Positions 29,760 to 38,265 of a stretch of 64,000 nt of DNA are shown here, in pieces (position 1 is the first letter of the stretch; the number at the start of each line of letters is the position of its first letter). The notes under the pieces were generated by a model. That model saw nothing but the letters and a program-made list of their open reading frames with translations. It was not told the origin of the DNA and did no database searches. The position numbers and the translations under genes were made by a program. This DNA is from JALONH01 sp046329235 (lineage in GTDB: Bacteria > Bacteroidota > Bacteroidia > Cytophagales > Cytophagaceae), in NCBI GenBank assembly GCA_046329235.1, contig JAXLVA010000001.1, positions 1,054,001 to 1,118,000 of the forward strand. Reading direction: 5' to 3'.

Positions 29760-30285
29760 ACAATCCCGCACGATTCTGAATCAGGCTGAGAAGTTGAAAG
29801 GTTTGGATAAGGAAGTTCAAACCTGGCGACCGGATGATACTTCATGGAATATATTGGAATGCATAGAGCACTTGAATCGCTATGGCGATTTCTATTTACC
29901 TCAAATAGATATTCAAATTAGAAACTCTACAACCAATCCCGAATCTGAATTTAAAAGTGGTCTGTTAGGAGCTTACTTTGCTAAGAGCATGTTACCAAAA
30001 GAGGATATGCTCAAAATGCCGGCGTTTAAAAGTAAGAATCCGATACATAGTTATGTAGATGTATTGGTGATAGAAAAGTTTATCCATCAGCAAATGCAGT
30101 TGTTGAATTTATTAAATGAATCTAGGAAAGTGAGTTTGAATAAGGTAAAAGTAAAAACAACACTTTCGGGTTGGCTTACTATTAATCTGGGAGATACGTT
30201 TCAGTTTTTTATCCATCACAATGTGCGCCATATGAAACAAATGGAACGCTTGCTAGAAGCGATGAAGTATGTCGGAAATAGTTGA
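29725..30285 (+). CDS. DinB-like four-helix-bundle protein
   Basis: A 186-residue protein of the DinB/YfiT superfamily, with WNILECIEHLNRYGDFY near the start and HHNVRHMKQMERLLEA near the end. The spaced His residues (in IEHL and in HHNVRH) would form the metal site of the fold. Members include thiol transferases and damage-inducible proteins; the substrate here is unknown. It overlaps the DUF4345 gene. Confidence 0.82.
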   Translation: MNSELLLQHLIEQSRTILNQAEKLKGLDKEVQTWRPDDTSWNILECIEHLNRYGDFYLPQIDIQIRNSTTNPESEFKSGLLGAYFAKSMLPKEDMLKMPAFKSKNPIHSYVDVLVIEKFIHQQMQLLNLLNESRKVSLNKVKVKTTLSGWLTINLGDTFQFFIHHNVRHMKQMERLLEAMKYVGNS

Positions 30286-30298
30286 TCTAAAAATTACA

Positions 30299-30341
30299 AA
30301 CCCCATCCATCTAGTATTTTTTACTGATAGGTGGGGTTGTA
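30299..30341. terminator. Possible bidirectional terminator
   Basis: AACCCCATCCATC and GATAGGTGGGGTT form an imperfect stem between the DinB gene and the convergent T9SS substrate. The T-tract is weak. Confidence 0.45.
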
Positions 30342-30429
30342 ACAGGGAAGTTGAAAAAATATTAAACCAGAAAGTTGAAGCTAAACATTGTTTGCTTTGA
30401 TGGAGTTATACTAATTACTGATCGTTTAC

Positions 30430-31683
30430 TTATTTGTTAACGATTAATTGTTTACTAGTACTTTGTCCATTGTTATCCAAGCGAATTAAGTACATACCAT
30501 TGATTAATTCAGATGTATTAATAGTTATTTGATCATTAGTAACTACGGAAGTATAAACTACTTTTCCTGTAATGTCTAAAATATTCAAAGTCGAACCACT
30601 AGGAACATTGTTGACTGTAATAAACTCCGATGATGGGTTAGGGTATACACCAAAGGTTGCTTTTTTATTCGAGTTGCTTATTCCAGTGGTAGTAGGTGTT
30701 CCATAGCGTACAATTGGAGCTTTAGCTGCTTCCCAAACTTGCTGAGTGGCAAATAGAGCTCCGTTGTGAGAGACAACTGAATTAATTTGAGCTTCTATGA
30801 TGGAGCTACTGGAGGTTATATCAGTCCAAGAGATAGTTCCTGTGGTGGATTGGTTGATTGCGTCTACCCATTTAGAGGAGGCATAAATATCCGTTCCGCT
30901 TACATAAACATATTGAACTCCAGGACCCAAGACACTTGCATACATTGGGAATCCGGAGTCGATTCGAGTAAATGTGCTGCCATCTGTAGTTTTATAAAGA
31001 CCAGCCTTTGTACCTATGTATGCGGCAGACGCGTCTGAATAAGCACAAGTAGCTTCCTGAGGGATAGTTGAAGAGGATTCAGTGAAGTTGATGCCGTCAG
31101 TAGATGACCAAACTTTATTGTAACCACCAGTGATTATATAATAGGTAGTGTTTACTTTGTAAATAGTATAGACCGCATTCCATATAGAAGGATTACTAGT
31201 AACGCCTATACTTGAAACAGCTGTCCACGATGTTTCACTCTCTAATTTAGTATACATAGAAAGAGAGGTGTTTCCAATAAAAGCAATAAACAATCTGTTT
31301 CCATCTGTGAAAAACGCTTGGGTTTCACGTTGAGGTAATCCTATGGTATCGGCGACCCAACTTGTACCATTGTATTTTATGGGATTAACATAAGTTCCGC
31401 TTCCTCCAGATACTCCGGCAGCATAGATATTGTTGGCTGTGGAAATCATGAATTTAATTGCCATACCGGTATTAACATCGGTACTATGTGTGTCATCCCA
31501 CGAGTCACCATTATTATTGGAGGAATATACTCCTGAATTCATACCTACATATAGTTTACCATCTTTACTCAGCAGGCAATTGGCAAATTGATTAGATACC
31601 GGTGGTTCTACTTCCACCCATTGAGCGTTGGATTTAACAGAAGCGAAAATTAATAACGTTAAAAGTAAAAGTCTTTTTTTCAT
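30430..31683 (-). CDS. Secreted protein with sialidase/photosystem-stability-like repeats and a T9SS sorting domain
   Basis: I place the start at 31683, where MKKRLLLLTLLIFASVKSNA forms a signal peptide, about 417 residues. The mature part has BNR/propeller-like repeats (GVYSSNNNGDSWDD, KVWSSTDGINFTES, GLYKTTDGSTFTRI), as in WD40-like or sialidase-type propellers. A T9SS type A domain ends the protein (FGVYPNPSSEFITVNNV to TSKQLIVNK). The catalytic Asp boxes of sialidases are incomplete, so enzymatic activity is not implied. It is probably surface-exposed or released. Confidence 0.85.
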   Translation of the reverse strand: MKKRLLLLTLLIFASVKSNAQWVEVEPPVSNQFANCLLSKDGKLYVGMNSGVYSSNNNGDSWDDTHSTDVNTGMAIKFMISTANNIYAAGVSGGSGTYVNPIKYNGTSWVADTIGLPQRETQAFFTDGNRLFIAFIGNTSLSMYTKLESETSWTAVSSIGVTSNPSIWNAVYTIYKVNTTYYIITGGYNKVWSSTDGINFTESSSTIPQEATCAYSDASAAYIGTKAGLYKTTDGSTFTRIDSGFPMYASVLGPGVQYVYVSGTDIYASSKWVDAINQSTTGTISWTDITSSSSIIEAQINSVVSHNGALFATQQVWEAAKAPIVRYGTPTTTGISNSNKKATFGVYPNPSSEFITVNNVPSGSTLNILDITGKVVYTSVVTNDQITINTSELINGMYLIRLDNNGQSTSKQLIVNK

Positions 31684-32008
31684 TTTTTTGAATTTAAAAT
31701 ATCCTACAATTTGGCTTTTCGGTATTGCCCCTGTAATAAAAAACTGTAACAGGTCAGTGTCTACTTTTGGGTAAAAGTCATCAAGCAAAATTATCTTAAA
31801 AAGTAATGCTAAACCGTTGAATAGTGTTCGGATTTATAAAACTGAACATGTGTAATGTTCTGTAATTCAATGTGTATATGTTAGATTGAGCAGGACGTAT
31901 GGGGTGGTTAAAAGTCCCCCAATTTATGTTTGATTAATTAAAGTCTGTCGAATTGTGGAATAAGGGAATATCCTATTTTGTATTTTAGTACCGTATTCTT
32001 AAGTTTTT
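31684..32008. other. Divergent intergenic region
   Basis: This separates the minus-strand T9SS gene from the plus-strand AraC-type gene. On the minus strand TAATTTTG (31786-31793) fits the -7 consensus. GAACAT/ATGTTC (31844-31860) is a small inverted repeat that could be an operator. Nothing else is visible. Confidence 0.4.
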
Positions 32009-33196
32009 ATGTACGTTTTTATCATAGTACTCAATTTGTTTGTAGCCATAAATCTGCTCTTAATGGCGGCTTTAATATGGTTTAAGAAAAACACTACATT
32101 TTCTAATGTTTTATTGGGTTTGTTTTTATTGTATGCTCCCATCACATTGGTTAATAATGTTTTAATATATACCGATACTATTTATTATGCCTACCCACTC
32201 ATTTATATTAATATTGGTTTTCAATTATTAACAGGGCCTACGTTGTTGTCCTATTTCACAACCATGATGGGGAGAAAAATACAACTTCATTGGTATCATG
32301 TGTTACATATACTACCGGCTTTATTGGTCATGCTATATGGTATCCAACAACAGTTTATTCCTTATGAACAAAAAATATTGGAAGTGGATGAAATGCGAAA
32401 TGGAGTGAGTGATAAAATCAATATTTTTAATCAGGTGATATTTTTTCATGCACTTTGTTATTTTACAGTTAGCGGTTTTCTTATAAGAAAATACCGATCG
32501 GAACTAAATCAATATTATTTGCAAACGGATCACACTAAAATTGATTGGATTAATCGATTTTTATTATTGCTAATAAGTATCAGCGTAACGTGTATTTTGG
32601 GCTATGGACTACAAGCTTTATTTTTCCCCGGATTATATGTATATGTAGATATGATTATGTTACCTTCTGTAACATTTGTTTTTTATATGCTGATTATGGT
32701 TCAAGCATTTAATAATCATTCCATTTTTTCAACCATAGAATATCAAGAGTATCAACTGTTATTACAACCATTTAATGATTTCATAGAAGAAAGAACAATT
32801 CATCCAGTAGAGAAAAAGTATGGGAATGCTGCTCTCGCTGATTCTGAAATGGAACTAATCGCTCAACGTATTAAGATCTTATTTGAAGAAAAAAAACTGT
32901 ATCTGGATAAAGATATCAATTTGCAAAAATTGGCAGATGCTCTTAGTCTTTCGTCTCATCATTTATCTCAATATATTAATAGAGGAACGTATGAGAATTT
33001 TTCAGATTTCATTAATTACCACCGCATAGAAAAGGCTAAAAGAATCTTTGCAGATTCTAAATATGATAACTATTCTGCAGAAGGTATAGGGCAGGAGTGT
33101 GGGTTTAAGTCACGTACCACCTTTTATTCGGCATTTAAAAAACATACCGGCACTACACCCGCCGAGTTTAAGAAGAAGCTCTCAATCCAAGCATAG
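32009..33196 (+). CDS. AraC-family regulator with an N-terminal seven-helix membrane domain
   Basis: A 395-residue protein. The first 235 residues contain about seven transmembrane helices, and the last 110 form an AraC-type double helix-turn-helix (LQKLADALSLSSHHLSQYIN, and GIGQECGFKSRTTFYSAFKKHTGTTPAEF). Membrane-tethered AraC regulators are frequent in Bacteroidota and probably sense envelope or lipid-phase signals. It is divergent from the T9SS gene upstream, a plausible target. Confidence 0.88.
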   Translation: MYVFIIVLNLFVAINLLLMAALIWFKKNTTFSNVLLGLFLLYAPITLVNNVLIYTDTIYYAYPLIYINIGFQLLTGPTLLSYFTTMMGRKIQLHWYHVLHILPALLVMLYGIQQQFIPYEQKILEVDEMRNGVSDKINIFNQVIFFHALCYFTVSGFLIRKYRSELNQYYLQTDHTKIDWINRFLLLLISISVTCILGYGLQALFFPGLYVYVDMIMLPSVTFVFYMLIMVQAFNNHSIFSTIEYQEYQLLLQPFNDFIEERTIHPVEKKYGNAALADSEMELIAQRIKILFEEKKLYLDKDINLQKLADALSLSSHHLSQYINRGTYENFSDFINYHRIEKAKRIFADSKYDNYSAEGIGQECGFKSRTTFYSAFKKHTGTTPAEFKKKLSIQA

Positions 33197-33228
33197 AGAT
33201 TCTTGTTATCATTGACTTGGTTTGGATT

Positions 33229-33492
33229 ATGAAAAACATTAAATCAGAAATACTACAAAAACTGTGTTATACGGAATTGGTTTATGGTCGAATCAATAAA
33301 AAGTTAAAGACACAGCTTTCTAATCCTGATATTGAAAAGATGATAAGAGAGGCACTCACTGAAGCGCCGGAATCGGACTTTCAAAAGAAGGGTAAGAATT
33401 TTTATGTAAGCAACCCTTCAAGGAATCTAAGGATGACGATTAATTCCTATACTTTTAGGATTATTACGGTGGATGTGATATCAAATAATTAA
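33229..33492 (+). CDS. DUF3781 protein
   Basis: An 87-residue cytoplasmic protein starting at ATG 33229; an upstream non-ATG codon is possible. LCYTELVYGRINKKLK, GKNFYVSNPSRNLRMTINSYTFRIITVD match the short DUF3781 family as I remember it. Function unknown. It lies 32 bases after the AraC-type gene. Confidence 0.7.
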   Translation: MKNIKSEILQKLCYTELVYGRINKKLKTQLSNPDIEKMIREALTEAPESDFQKKGKNFYVSNPSRNLRMTINSYTFRIITVDVISNN

Positions 33493-33778
33493 TTATTTTT
33501 AATAATAGTTTACCTCTTGAGTACATGAATCCATATTCCACGTCCTTTGACAATCATCCATTGAAAAAGGCTACCATGAAATCATTGTATGATTCTACTT
33601 TGGTTGAAATACCTATTACAAAAGAAGAATCTGTATGGAAGGTTTTAGTGTTTATGTTTCTTTTCTTTTCCGGAGTATTTGCATTTATGGTTTACCAAAC
33701 CTGGAGATTGGTCGTAGATTTGCCTTTAGGTGTAACCCTCCCGAAATTAGGACAAGGTAATAATAGAATAGTTCTAGT

Positions 33779-34561
33779 TTAAATACAATTATTCATTTCA
33801 ATATATTTTTTAGGAGTAAGTCCATTTAGAGATTCATGAGGTCTATTGTTGTTATAATCTTCCATCCACTGTTGAGATAAAGATTGTACTTGTCTTATAT
33901 CTTCAAACAAATAAGCATCTAGTACTTCTTCTCTAAAGCTTCTATTAAAACGTTCAATAAAGCCATTTTGCATAGGTCTGCCCGGTTGGATATACTTCAC
34001 GTCAATTCCTTTGTTAAAACACCAGTCTTTAAATGTGCCGGAGATAAATTCAGGGCCATTGTCTACTCTTATCTGAGTTGGTGACCCTTTCCAATCAACT
34101 AATTCATCTAGTATCCTTGTAACTCTTTGCGAAGGCATAGAGCTTGCTGCTTCTATACAAATAGCTTCTCTATTATAATCATCTATCACATTTAATACTC
34201 TTACTTTTCGACCTGTTACTAAGGAGTCGCTCATGAAATCCATTGACCAACTCTTATTGTAAGTCATAGGCACTGTTAATGATTCTTTTACTCGTTTAGG
34301 GATTCTTCTTTTGGTTTTTCTTCGAATGTTTAGTTTCATTAAGCAGTAAACTCTTCTAACACGCTTGTAATTCCATCTAAGACCTTCTAGCCTAATCATG
34401 TCATAATACTTGTCACAACCACGTGTTGGATACTTAGAAGACAGCTCTGTAAGTTTATCTATGACCTCTCTATCGTCTTTTACTGAACGGTAATAGTAAA
34501 CAGACCTTTGAAGTGATAAAATGTGACAGGCCTTCTTCAAACTTAATTGATGAGCAGACAC
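33779..34561 (-). CDS. IS3-family transposase OrfB (DDE integrase domain)
   Basis: The catalytic half of the transposase, 260 residues if started at the GTG 34561. It has the HTH_21-like start (RSVYYYRSVKD) and an rve integrase core. The DDE residues are in SMDFMSD, RVDNGPEF and NGFIERFNRSFREEV, and the end is the usual NNRPHESLNGLTPKKY. It is normally made as an OrfAB fusion by -1 frameshifting from OrfA; the slippery A6G lies at 34603-34609. Confidence 0.93.
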   Translation of the reverse strand: MSAHQLSLKKACHILSLQRSVYYYRSVKDDREVIDKLTELSSKYPTRGCDKYYDMIRLEGLRWNYKRVRRVYCLMKLNIRRKTKRRIPKRVKESLTVPMTYNKSWSMDFMSDSLVTGRKVRVLNVIDDYNREAICIEAASSMPSQRVTRILDELVDWKGSPTQIRVDNGPEFISGTFKDWCFNKGIDVKYIQPGRPMQNGFIERFNRSFREEVLDAYLFEDIRQVQSLSQQWMEDYNNNRPHESLNGLTPKKYIEMNNCI

Positions 34562-34596
34562 TATGTAGTCGACTCCTTCCTTAAGCTGATTGGGCC

Positions 34597-34863
34597 TTAG
34601 AACTTTTTTGTGAGTACATCTTTTAAAATCTTGTGATCTAAGGCTAAATCTGCATACATGGCTTTTAGCTTACGATTTTCTTCTTCTAGCTCTTTTAATC
34701 GCTTGAGTTCGTTGCTTTCCATTCCGCCATACTTCTTTCGCCAGTTATACAACGTTGCCTTATTAATGCCTAATTCACGGCATAAATCCTCCGTGCTTTT
34801 ACCAGATTCATGCTCCTTTAGAGCTTTTATAATCTGTGTTTCACTGTATCTGCTCTTTCTCAT
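34597..34863 (-). CDS. IS3-family transposase OrfA (DNA-binding)
   Basis: An 88-residue protein with the IS3 helix-turn-helix (SETQIIKALKEHESGKSTED, GINKATLYNWRKKYGG) and a leucine-zipper-like tail for OrfA-OrfB association. Its 3' end contains the slippery heptamer A-AAA-AAG (minus strand, 34603-34609), just before the TAA. Slipping one base back opens the frame that leads into OrfB. Confidence 0.92.
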   Translation of the reverse strand: MRKSRYSETQIIKALKEHESGKSTEDLCRELGINKATLYNWRKKYGGMESNELKRLKELEEENRKLKAMYADLALDHKILKDVLTKKF

Positions 34864-35344
34864 AGTCAGTTTAATTTACAAAATTTGTCTAATTTTAAAC
34901 TGTCCTAGTTTCGGGGAGGGTTACATAGGCTTTGCCATGATATTTGTTGTGTTTTATATAATGTTTACCTTAGCCTTAATTACGGTTTTAATGATGGCTC
35001 GTTATTTTATTTTTGGTAAGGAGACATTAGAAATCAATAAATATTCTTGTAAGATTACTACTCCCAGTTTGTTTGGTAATCAAATCAAAAGTTTTGATGT
35101 GATAAAGATTCAAAACATTCGAATAGAATTAGATCCATATGTTTCCATGAATCAAAAACAAAGACCTAATTCGGTCAAATCTCTGAAAGGCACTATTCGA
35201 TGGGAGTATGATGCTGCAGAAGTTACCTTTGGAATAGGGCTGCCGGAAGGAGAGGCGGAATATATTTTAAATTATTTTACTAGGAAACAATATTTTAAAT
35301 CGGAGCAGTTTTAGTCATATAATAACTTAATTCCCTAAATACGA

Positions 35345-35677
35345 ATGATAATAGCTATCAACTCCTTCATTGTATTTTCTCTTGAGCTTATCATGTTGTA
35401 TGCCTTTGCTCGTTATGGGTATTCTTTAGGTGAAGGGATACAAGCCTATTTCATCTCCGCATTATTTTTAGCTATAGCTATTACCATCTGGGCTTTATGG
35501 GCAGCACCTAAATCAAAGAGAAGGTTAGCTATGCCATTTCAAGCTTTTCTTCGAGTGTTCATGTTTGGGTTGGGAGCTCTTTGTCTTTATCTTTTGGGTA
35601 TGCCTACTTGGGCCATAGTGGTCTTCTTTTTAGCTGTAATAACTCAATGGCTAGGTTGGATGACTAATTCTAATTAA
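35345..35677 (+). CDS. YrdB-family (DUF2568) membrane protein
   Basis: A 110-residue protein with four closely packed transmembrane helices and the motif ALWAAPKSKRRL between helices 2 and 3, which is characteristic of the YrdB/DUF2568 family. Function unknown. It follows the split gene and may have been in its operon before the IS arrived; transcription could now be reduced by polarity. Confidence 0.75.
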   Translation: MIIAINSFIVFSLELIMLYAFARYGYSLGEGIQAYFISALFLAIAITIWALWAAPKSKRRLAMPFQAFLRVFMFGLGALCLYLLGMPTWAIVVFFLAVITQWLGWMTNSN

Positions 35678-35740
35678 CAGATAATCAATAAGTAATAATA
35701 TTTTCAATCTTTTTCTTTTTTACTATATTGTTATATCGTA

Positions 35741-35752
35741 ATATTGCAATAT
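35741..35752 (+). promoter_or_regulatory. Palindromic operator candidate for ArsR
   Basis: ATATTGCAATAT is a perfect 12-base palindrome 14 bases before the arsR start codon. It is preceded by similar half-sites (ATATTGTTATAT at 35725-35736). ArsR/SmtB proteins bind AT-rich dyads near their own promoters. Confidence 0.55.
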
Positions 35753-35766
35753 ATAAATACAAAGAC

Positions 35767-36099
35767 ATGGGTGCTACCAAATCCCATCAATTCTCTGAAA
35801 GTCATAATGCCATTGCTTCCTTAGCTAAGGCGTTGAGCCATCCGGCACGTGTGGCCATCATCGAATATCTGATGAAGGTGAACACATGTATTTGCGGTGA
35901 CATCGTGAACGAACTGCCACTCGCACAGCCAACCGTATCCCAGCATTTAAAAGAGCTCAAAAATGCCGGTTTTATTAAAGGGAATGTAGAAGGTACTTCA
36001 ATTTGCTATTGTATCAATGAAGAAACAGTAGCAATACTACAAGCTTACTTCGCTAACATTTCAACTGAATTACAAAAAACAAAATCTAACTGTTGTTAA
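35767..36099 (+). CDS. arsR: ArsR-family metalloid-responsive repressor
   Basis: I use ATG 35767 (110 residues) because the region before it holds the palindrome and does not look coding. The winged helix reads LAQPTVSQHLKELKNAGFIKG. The sensing motif is CIC in KVNTCICGDIV, matching the As(III)/Sb(III)-binding Cys pair at the start of the recognition-helix region of ArsR. The C-terminus also ends in Cys-Cys. It heads a cluster with DUF6428, an arsenate reductase and a DoxX-like gene. Confidence 0.88.
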   Translation: MGATKSHQFSESHNAIASLAKALSHPARVAIIEYLMKVNTCICGDIVNELPLAQPTVSQHLKELKNAGFIKGNVEGTSICYCINEETVAILQAYFANISTELQKTKSNCC

Positions 36100-36111
36100 T
36101 TAATTACCACA

Positions 36112-36573
36112 ATGAAATTATCACAATTAAAACAATATTTAAATGAAGTCAATGAAGTAGCCTTCATTTTACCTAATGGTTCGTTCGTTCCTAATCATTT
36201 TCACATTACCGAAGTTGGGGTTGTGTCTAAACACTTTATCGACTGTGGTGGAACGGTTCGAAAAGAAGATACTATCAGTTTGCAATTATGGGTGGCTAGT
36301 GATGTAGATCATCGCTTAGAGCCAACTAAACTTCAAAACATCATTAACATCTCTGAAGCCAAAGTAGGGTTACAAGATGTGGAGGTGGAAGTAGAATATC
36401 AAATGGAAACTATCAGTCGATTTGGAATTGATTTCGACGGTCAATATTTCCTTTTAACACCAAAACATACCGACTGTTTAGCAAAAGACAACTGCGGTGT
36501 ACCTGCTGAAAAAACGAAAGTTAAAATAGGAGAGGCTACCTCTTGTTGCGCTCCCGGTGGTGGATGTTGCTAA
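36112..36573 (+). CDS. DUF6428 protein with a Cys-rich tail, arsenic-cluster associated
   Basis: A 153-residue cytoplasmic protein, 12 bases after arsR. It has HFHITEVGVVSKHFIDCGG in the front half and ends SCCAPGGGCC, four Cys in the last ten residues, a plausible soft-metal or arsenite ligand set. I recognise the family as DUF6428, which commonly sits in Bacteroidota ars operons; its biochemical role is not established. Confidence 0.78.
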   Translation: MKLSQLKQYLNEVNEVAFILPNGSFVPNHFHITEVGVVSKHFIDCGGTVRKEDTISLQLWVASDVDHRLEPTKLQNIINISEAKVGLQDVEVEVEYQMETISRFGIDFDGQYFLLTPKHTDCLAKDNCGVPAEKTKVKIGEATSCCAPGGGCC

Positions 36574-36606
36574 GCATGAAAGCATTTATTATTAGATATA
36601 AAAAAC

Positions 36607-36644
36607 AAGTTGTAATACTCACGTCTGTTGTGGTATTACAACTT
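36607..36644. terminator. Perfect 12-bp hairpin between DUF6428 and arsC
   Basis: AAGTTGTAATAC and GTATTACAACTT flank a 14-base loop. The T-tract is short, so it may be a terminator or an attenuating/processing hairpin within the ars transcript. Confidence 0.5.
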
Positions 36645-36706
36645 ATCTTTGGTCTTGATCCTAAGTTTTGTCTCATCAATATCATTTGGTTGTTTGTATA
36701 ATAGAT

Positions 36707-37126
36707 ATGAAAAAGGTTTTAGTCCTGTGTACAGGAAATAGTTGTAGAAGTCAGATAGCGGATGGTTATCTGCGATTTTTTGCACAAGATAAAGCAGAAA
36801 TATATAGTGCAGGTGTGGAAACACATGGAGTGAATCCTAAAGCTATCGCCACTATGAAAGAAGATGGTATTGATATTTCCAATCATACCTCCAACAATGT
36901 GAATGAGTTTCGTGATGTTGATTTTGATTATGTGATTACAGTTTGTGATCATGCTAAAGAGCGTTGTCCCTATTTTCCTTCTAGGGCTGAGTTATTTCAT
37001 TACAATTTCCCTGATCCGGCAAAAGCTACGGGAACGGAGGAGGAAGTAAAAGAACAGTTTCGTGCAGTAAGACAAATGATTAAAGAGTATTGCAGTGATT
37101 TTGTATCGACAAAACTGAAAGATTAA
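36707..37126 (+). CDS. arsC: Arsenate reductase, thioredoxin-linked low-molecular-weight phosphatase type
   Basis: I place the start at ATG 36707 (139 residues) directly before the first strand. The phosphatase loop CTGNSCR (Cys8 to Arg14) starts the reaction on arsenate. Cys80 and Cys87 in VCDHAKERCP are the relay pair that forms the final disulfide reduced by thioredoxin. The product arsenite needs export or sequestration; no exporter gene is next to it. Confidence 0.92.
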   Translation: MKKVLVLCTGNSCRSQIADGYLRFFAQDKAEIYSAGVETHGVNPKAIATMKEDGIDISNHTSNNVNEFRDVDFDYVITVCDHAKERCPYFPSRAELFHYNFPDPAKATGTEEEVKEQFRAVRQMIKEYCSDFVSTKLKD

Positions 37127-37189
37127 TCTTAAAAATGATAAGCATATTCATTCCAATAAGTATATTCGTTGGTATTAAAATCACAAACA

Positions 37190-37564
37190 ATGAGTAAACG
37201 AGATAAAATCATTTATTGGATAGCTACCTTGTGGTTATCATTAGGTATGGCATCTACCGGAATTGTTCAAATTCTTCAACCGGCAGAACAGATGGCAGAA
37301 ATGGTGAAGTTGGGTATCCCTTTGTATTTCCTTACTATTATTGGTGTATGGAAAATACTAGGAGTGGTGGCGATACTTGTTCCTAAATTTCCTTTAGTAA
37401 AAGAATGGGCGTATGCCGGATTTTTCTTTGTAGCTACCGGTGCCTTGTTTACCCATTTAGCCATAGGGGATGAGCCTACGGAATTATTTGGGCCATCTTT
37501 ATTAATCGTATTAACAGCAGTGTCATGGTATTTCAGACCTGCGGATAGAAAGTTGGTAGGTTAA
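37190..37564 (+). CDS. DoxX-like membrane protein
   Basis: A 124-residue protein with four transmembrane helices (IIYWIATLWLSLGMASTG, then three more) and the GIPLYFLTIIGVWKILGVVAIL segment typical of the DoxX-like family. The start is ATG 37190. DoxX-like proteins often accompany redox or stress genes. A link to arsenic is suggested only by position, 63 bases after arsC. Confidence 0.78.
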   Translation: MSKRDKIIYWIATLWLSLGMASTGIVQILQPAEQMAEMVKLGIPLYFLTIIGVWKILGVVAILVPKFPLVKEWAYAGFFFVATGALFTHLAIGDEPTELFGPSLLIVLTAVSWYFRPADRKLVG

Positions 37565-37579
37565 TGAAATATAAGTGAT

Positions 37580-37618
37580 AGACACTTAGCTTTTTAATGG
37601 TTAAGTGTCTTATTTTTT
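37580..37618 (+). terminator. Terminator after the DoxX-like gene
   Basis: AGACACTTA and TAAGTGTCT with a 13-base loop, followed by TATTTTTT, close the ars-region transcript. Confidence 0.8.
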
Positions 37619-37689
37619 AAAAAAGTTTCTTTCAATCTGTAACTTTTGAAACATAGGTTGTTATAGCCATAAATATTTTTACCAAGCGT

Positions 37690-38262
37690 ATGAATACCAA
37701 CCATTACCATGTATCTCCGGAACGGGAGCAAGAAGAGTTAGAACAGATTCGACTTGCTGTTAAAAATCCGGAAGCTTTTGCGCCTCTATATGATCGTTAT
37801 TTCGAAGCCATCTTTCGTTTTGTGTATCAACGATGTGATAGCAAAGATCAGGCATTTGATATCACACAGCAGGCATTTGTGAAAGCGCTTCAGCACCTTG
37901 CTCGTTATGAGCACAAGGGCGTACCCTTTGTTTCTTGGTTATATAGAATTGCCCGCAATGAATTTTTAATTGCGGTAAAAAAGCAGCAGACACAACGAAC
38001 GCTGAATGTTTATTCCGAACAATTTACCTCCATCATGGAGGAGTCCGGAATAGATAATGAACTCAATGAACGTAGACAAAAAGGTTTAGTAAAATGCCTG
38101 GCTCAACTTAATGAGCCGGAATTGCAATTAGTAGAGATGCGTTACTTTGAACAGATACCTTATAAACAGGTAGCTGATGTGCTGGAAATTAAAGAAGGCA
38201 CAGCTAAAGTACGAATGTTGAGAGTGTTGGATAAACTAAAAAAATGTATTACAAACCGTTGA
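37690..38262 (+). CDS. ECF-type RNA polymerase sigma factor
   Basis: A 190-residue sigma-70 family protein with region 2 (APLYDRYFEAIFRFVYQRCDSKDQAFDITQQAFVKALQHL) and region 4 (LVEMRYFEQIPYKQVADVLEIKEGTAKVRMLRVLDKLKK). The stop codon is three bases from the next start, so the downstream membrane protein is translationally linked. That is the position normally held by an anti-sigma factor. Confidence 0.9.
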   Translation: MNTNHYHVSPEREQEELEQIRLAVKNPEAFAPLYDRYFEAIFRFVYQRCDSKDQAFDITQQAFVKALQHLARYEHKGVPFVSWLYRIARNEFLIAVKKQQTQRTLNVYSEQFTSIMEESGIDNELNERRQKGLVKCLAQLNEPELQLVEMRYFEQIPYKQVADVLEIKEGTAKVRMLRVLDKLKKCITNR

Positions 38263-38265
38263 GTT

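Larger units (their letters stand above)
33731..34925 (-). mobile_element. Complete IS3-family insertion sequence, 1195 bp
   Basis: The ends are imperfect inverted repeats: TGTAACCCTCCCGAAATTAG on the left and TGTAACCCTCCCCGAAACTA on the right when read inward, with the TG...CA termini of IS3-type elements. A 4-bp TAGG duplication flanks it (33727-33730 and 34926-34929). Two overlapping transposase frames lie on the minus strand. All parts look intact. There is only one copy in this window. Confidence 0.95.
33525..35314 (+). pseudogene. Two-helix membrane protein gene split by an IS3-family element
   Basis: The 5' part (33525-33730) ends in D-L-P-L and the 3' part resumes after 34929 with G-F-A-M-I-F-V. 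Removing the element and one TAGG copy rejoins them in frame as a 196-residue protein. It would have two transmembrane helices (about 43-60 and 70-97) and a soluble tail (TLEINKYSCKITTPSLFGNQ onward, about 100-196) with a PH-like beta pattern. I do not recognise the family. The clean junction and lack of other damage suggest recent insertion. Confidence 0.85.

Noticed and set aside
34658..35314. Plus-strand frame of 218 codons
   Set aside because: Its first part is antisense to the IS transposase OrfA and its second part is the 3' half of the split membrane-protein gene. It is not one real gene.
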